From NCBI GenBank assembly GCA_039180225.1, contig JBCDDQ010000271.1, forward strand, positions 1-6,814: a stretch of DNA of 6,814 nucleotides, in the 5' to 3' direction. Below are positions 5,594-6,814 of this stretch, piece by piece (positions within the stretch are counted from its first letter, which is position 1; each line of letters starts with the position of its first letter). The notes under the pieces are model-generated. The model saw nothing but the letters and a program-made list of their open reading frames with translations. It searched no databases and was not told the origin of the DNA. Origin of the DNA: JAAEUE01 sp039180225. GTDB taxonomy: Bacteria > Pseudomonadota > Alphaproteobacteria > Rhizobiales > CAJQND01. Both the position numbers and the translations under genes were made by a program.

Positions 5594-6433
5594 CTAGAGG
5601 GTAACGGTGCCTTCAATCAACAGATTGGTTTGACCGCCGATCAAAATAGTATCTCCATCCGGGCGAATGTGCACCCGGCCCACGCGGTCGATCTGAGTGC
5701 CCTGAGCGGTCTTGACCGGCCGCTCCAGCCGGCCTTGTGTGGCCAGCCATTGCGCCAACGCCGCGTTGAGGGAGCCCGTGATCGGGTCTTCCAGCATTCC
5801 GCTGGACGGGGCCAGCATGCGCACCTCAAAGTCGCACTCTGATTCAGGCGGGTGTGGGCCAATCAGCCCTATGGGCGTGAACTCAGGCCATTTGGTCTTT
5901 GTGCCGTCGGCGGCCAGAACATCTTCAGCGCTTTTCAGCTCAAGCACTTGCCAGATCGGACCATTGGTCAGTTTGGCGGTCTGCACCACCCGGTCCGCCG
6001 GCACGGCAAGCCTCTCGCGGATCCTCTCAAAATCTTCATCAGGTAAGGGCTCGGCTGTTGTGGCTGGTGCCTCAAAGGCTGGCAATTCGCCGTCAATACG
6101 GATCGGCACCAGGCCAATTTTGCACTCTTGCACCACCACGCCGGGGTCTGAGGGCACTCCGCCCCCATGGAGCCAGGAAAAACAGCTTCCAAGCGTGGGG
6201 TGGCCGGCAAACAGCATCTCGCGCACAGGTGTGAAGATGCGCACCCGGTAATCGGCGGCGGGGTCCGTGGGCGGCAGCAGAAAAGTGGTCTCCGCCAGAT
6301 TGGTCCAGGCAGCAAAATCCTGCATTTGGCCATCGCTCAGTCCATCGCCGTCCAAAACAACGGCCAGAGCATTGCCCTTGGTGGGCACCGAGCTGAACAC
6401 ATCGCATTGAATGAAGCGCCTTTTTTGCGCCAT
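5594..6433 (-). CDS. PhzF family protein (isomerase/epimerase fold)
   Basis: This is a 279-residue member of the PhzF phenazine-biosynthesis-like family, two-domain proteins of the diaminopimelate epimerase fold, many of them isomerases of unknown substrate. Landmarks run in order: FSSVPTKGNALAVVLDG (13-29), matching the family's F-x-GNPLAVV; NLAETTFLLPP (45-55) with E48, equivalent to catalytic Glu45 of PhzF; RIFTPVREMLFAGHPTLG (65-82) with H78; and EDPITGSLNAALAQW (215-229) with D216 of the second-lobe DPxTGS signature. The sequence is complete and all expected acidic residues are present, so it should be active. No phenazine genes are nearby, so a phenazine role is unlikely. The start could be ATG 6433 or GTG 6436; ATG is preferred and its ribosome binding site lies inside the preceding gene. 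It follows the YcgN-like gene by 3 bases, implying one operon. Confidence 0.88.
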   Translation of the reverse strand: MAQKRRFIQCDVFSSVPTKGNALAVVLDGDGLSDGQMQDFAAWTNLAETTFLLPPTDPAADYRVRIFTPVREMLFAGHPTLGSCFSWLHGGGVPSDPGVVVQECKIGLVPIRIDGELPAFEAPATTAEPLPDEDFERIRERLAVPADRVVQTAKLTNGPIWQVLELKSAEDVLAADGTKTKWPEFTPIGLIGPHPPESECDFEVRMLAPSSGMLEDPITGSLNAALAQWLATQGRLERPVKTAQGTQIDRVGRVHIRPDGDTILIGGQTNLLIEGTVTL

Positions 6434-6436
6434 CAC

Positions 6437-6814
6437 CTAGTCTCCTTCCGCAACAGGCCAACGCACCACCGCCCCCCAAAGGTCTTCTTCAGCCACCAGG
6501 TCTTCTGACACGATCTTGCCCCGCACCGAAATACCGGCCTCATGCACCGTTTCCGTGGAGCCTGAGATCAGAGGGTGCCACCAGGACAGCTCACGCCCTT
6601 CAGCCACCTTCCGATAAGCGCAACTGGGGGGCAGCCAGCTCATTTCGCCCAGGGTTTCAGGGGTCAATTCGCGGCAATCGGGAATGTTTGTGGTGCGGTT
6701 CGCATAGTCGCTGCAGCGGCAGGACTTCACATCCAGATAGCGGCACGACGCCATCGTATAGTGCACCTCAAGTGTGTCCTCGTCTTCCAGCTTCACCAGG
6801 CAGCAGCGCCCGCA
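6437..6814 (-). CDS. UPF0260/YcgN-like cysteine-cluster protein, 5' end missing
   Basis: This is the C-terminal 125 residues of a YcgN-type protein of the CxxCxxCC family, thought to bind zinc or an iron-sulfur cluster; its role is unknown. The reading frame stays open to the window edge, and the first visible residues are CGRCCLVKLEDEDT, the start of the family's cysteine motif. More Cys follow in SCRYLDVKSCRCSDYANR, in PDCRELTPE and in LPPSCAYR. The conserved segment AEGRELSWWHPLISGSTETVHEAGISVRGK is nearly diagnostic. Compared with a usual length near 150 residues, roughly 30 residues are lost beyond 6814. It ends with TAG directly before the PhzF-like start region, and its last codons contain that gene's ribosome binding site, so the two are translated from one message. 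No functional link between them is known to me. Confidence 0.9.
   Translation of the reverse strand, partial: CGRCCLVKLEDEDTLEVHYTMASCRYLDVKSCRCSDYANRTTNIPDCRELTPETLGEMSWLPPSCAYRKVAEGRELSWWHPLISGSTETVHEAGISVRGKIVSEDLVAEEDLWGAVVRWPVAEGD
6442..6447 (-). promoter_or_regulatory. Ribosome binding site of the PhzF-like gene, inside the upstream gene
   Basis: On the minus strand AAGGAG lies in the last codons of the YcgN-like gene, 5 bases before GTG 6436 and 8 bases before ATG 6433. It supports coupled expression of the two genes and makes either start possible. Confidence 0.55.

Noticed and set aside
5712..6251. Plus-strand 179-residue open frame opposite the PhzF-like gene
   Set aside because: It is the antisense shadow of a complete PhzF-family gene with all motifs intact, and shows Ser/Arg/Pro-rich non-protein-like composition.
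5594..6433. Phenazine biosynthesis role for the PhzF-like gene
   Set aside because: No phzA/B, D, E or G homologues occur in the window, and the PhzF family is far wider than phenazine producers.

Overview
The window is GC-rich, densely packed bacterial DNA. The gene content, codon use and closest family resemblances I can judge by eye point to an alphaproteobacterium. That assignment is an inference: no rRNA or other marker gene is present. There are no RNA genes, CRISPR arrays, insertion sequences or phage genes that I can see.

Plus strand, 1-4641. A leader of about 140 bases with no convincing promoter precedes a small ORF (141-380). It has a strong ribosome binding site and a clear signal peptide, but an odd basic tail, so it is either an unknown small exported protein or a frameshifted remnant. 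Next comes a probable operon: a periplasmic TAXI-type TRAP solute receptor (491-1447), its fused TRAP permease (1451-3238), a D-isomer-specific 2-hydroxyacid dehydrogenase (3308-4303) and a small NIPSNAP-family protein (4318-4641). The receptor and permease together would import an organic acid, and the dehydrogenase next to them suggests a 2-hydroxy/2-oxo carboxylate. The substrate cannot be read from the sequence. A similar short element of about 30 bp lies upstream of both the receptor gene and the dehydrogenase gene.

Minus strand, 6814-4643. A second probable operon runs towards the first. It begins with a UPF0260/YcgN-like cysteine-cluster protein cut by the window edge (6437-6814), followed by a PhzF-family protein (5594-6433) and a ketopantoate-reductase-like NAD(P)-dependent dehydrogenase (4643-5563). 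The two operons meet tail to tail with one base between their stop codons, so no dedicated terminator separates them.

Two of the enzymes depart from the textbook active site of their family: the 2-hydroxyacid dehydrogenase in the catalytic Glu region, and the ketopantoate-reductase-like protein at both active-site Asn positions. Both probably act on substrates other than the family namesake. The most defensible 'system' here is an uncharacterised organic-acid uptake and oxidoreduction module. I see no clear evidence for a wholly new type of system.
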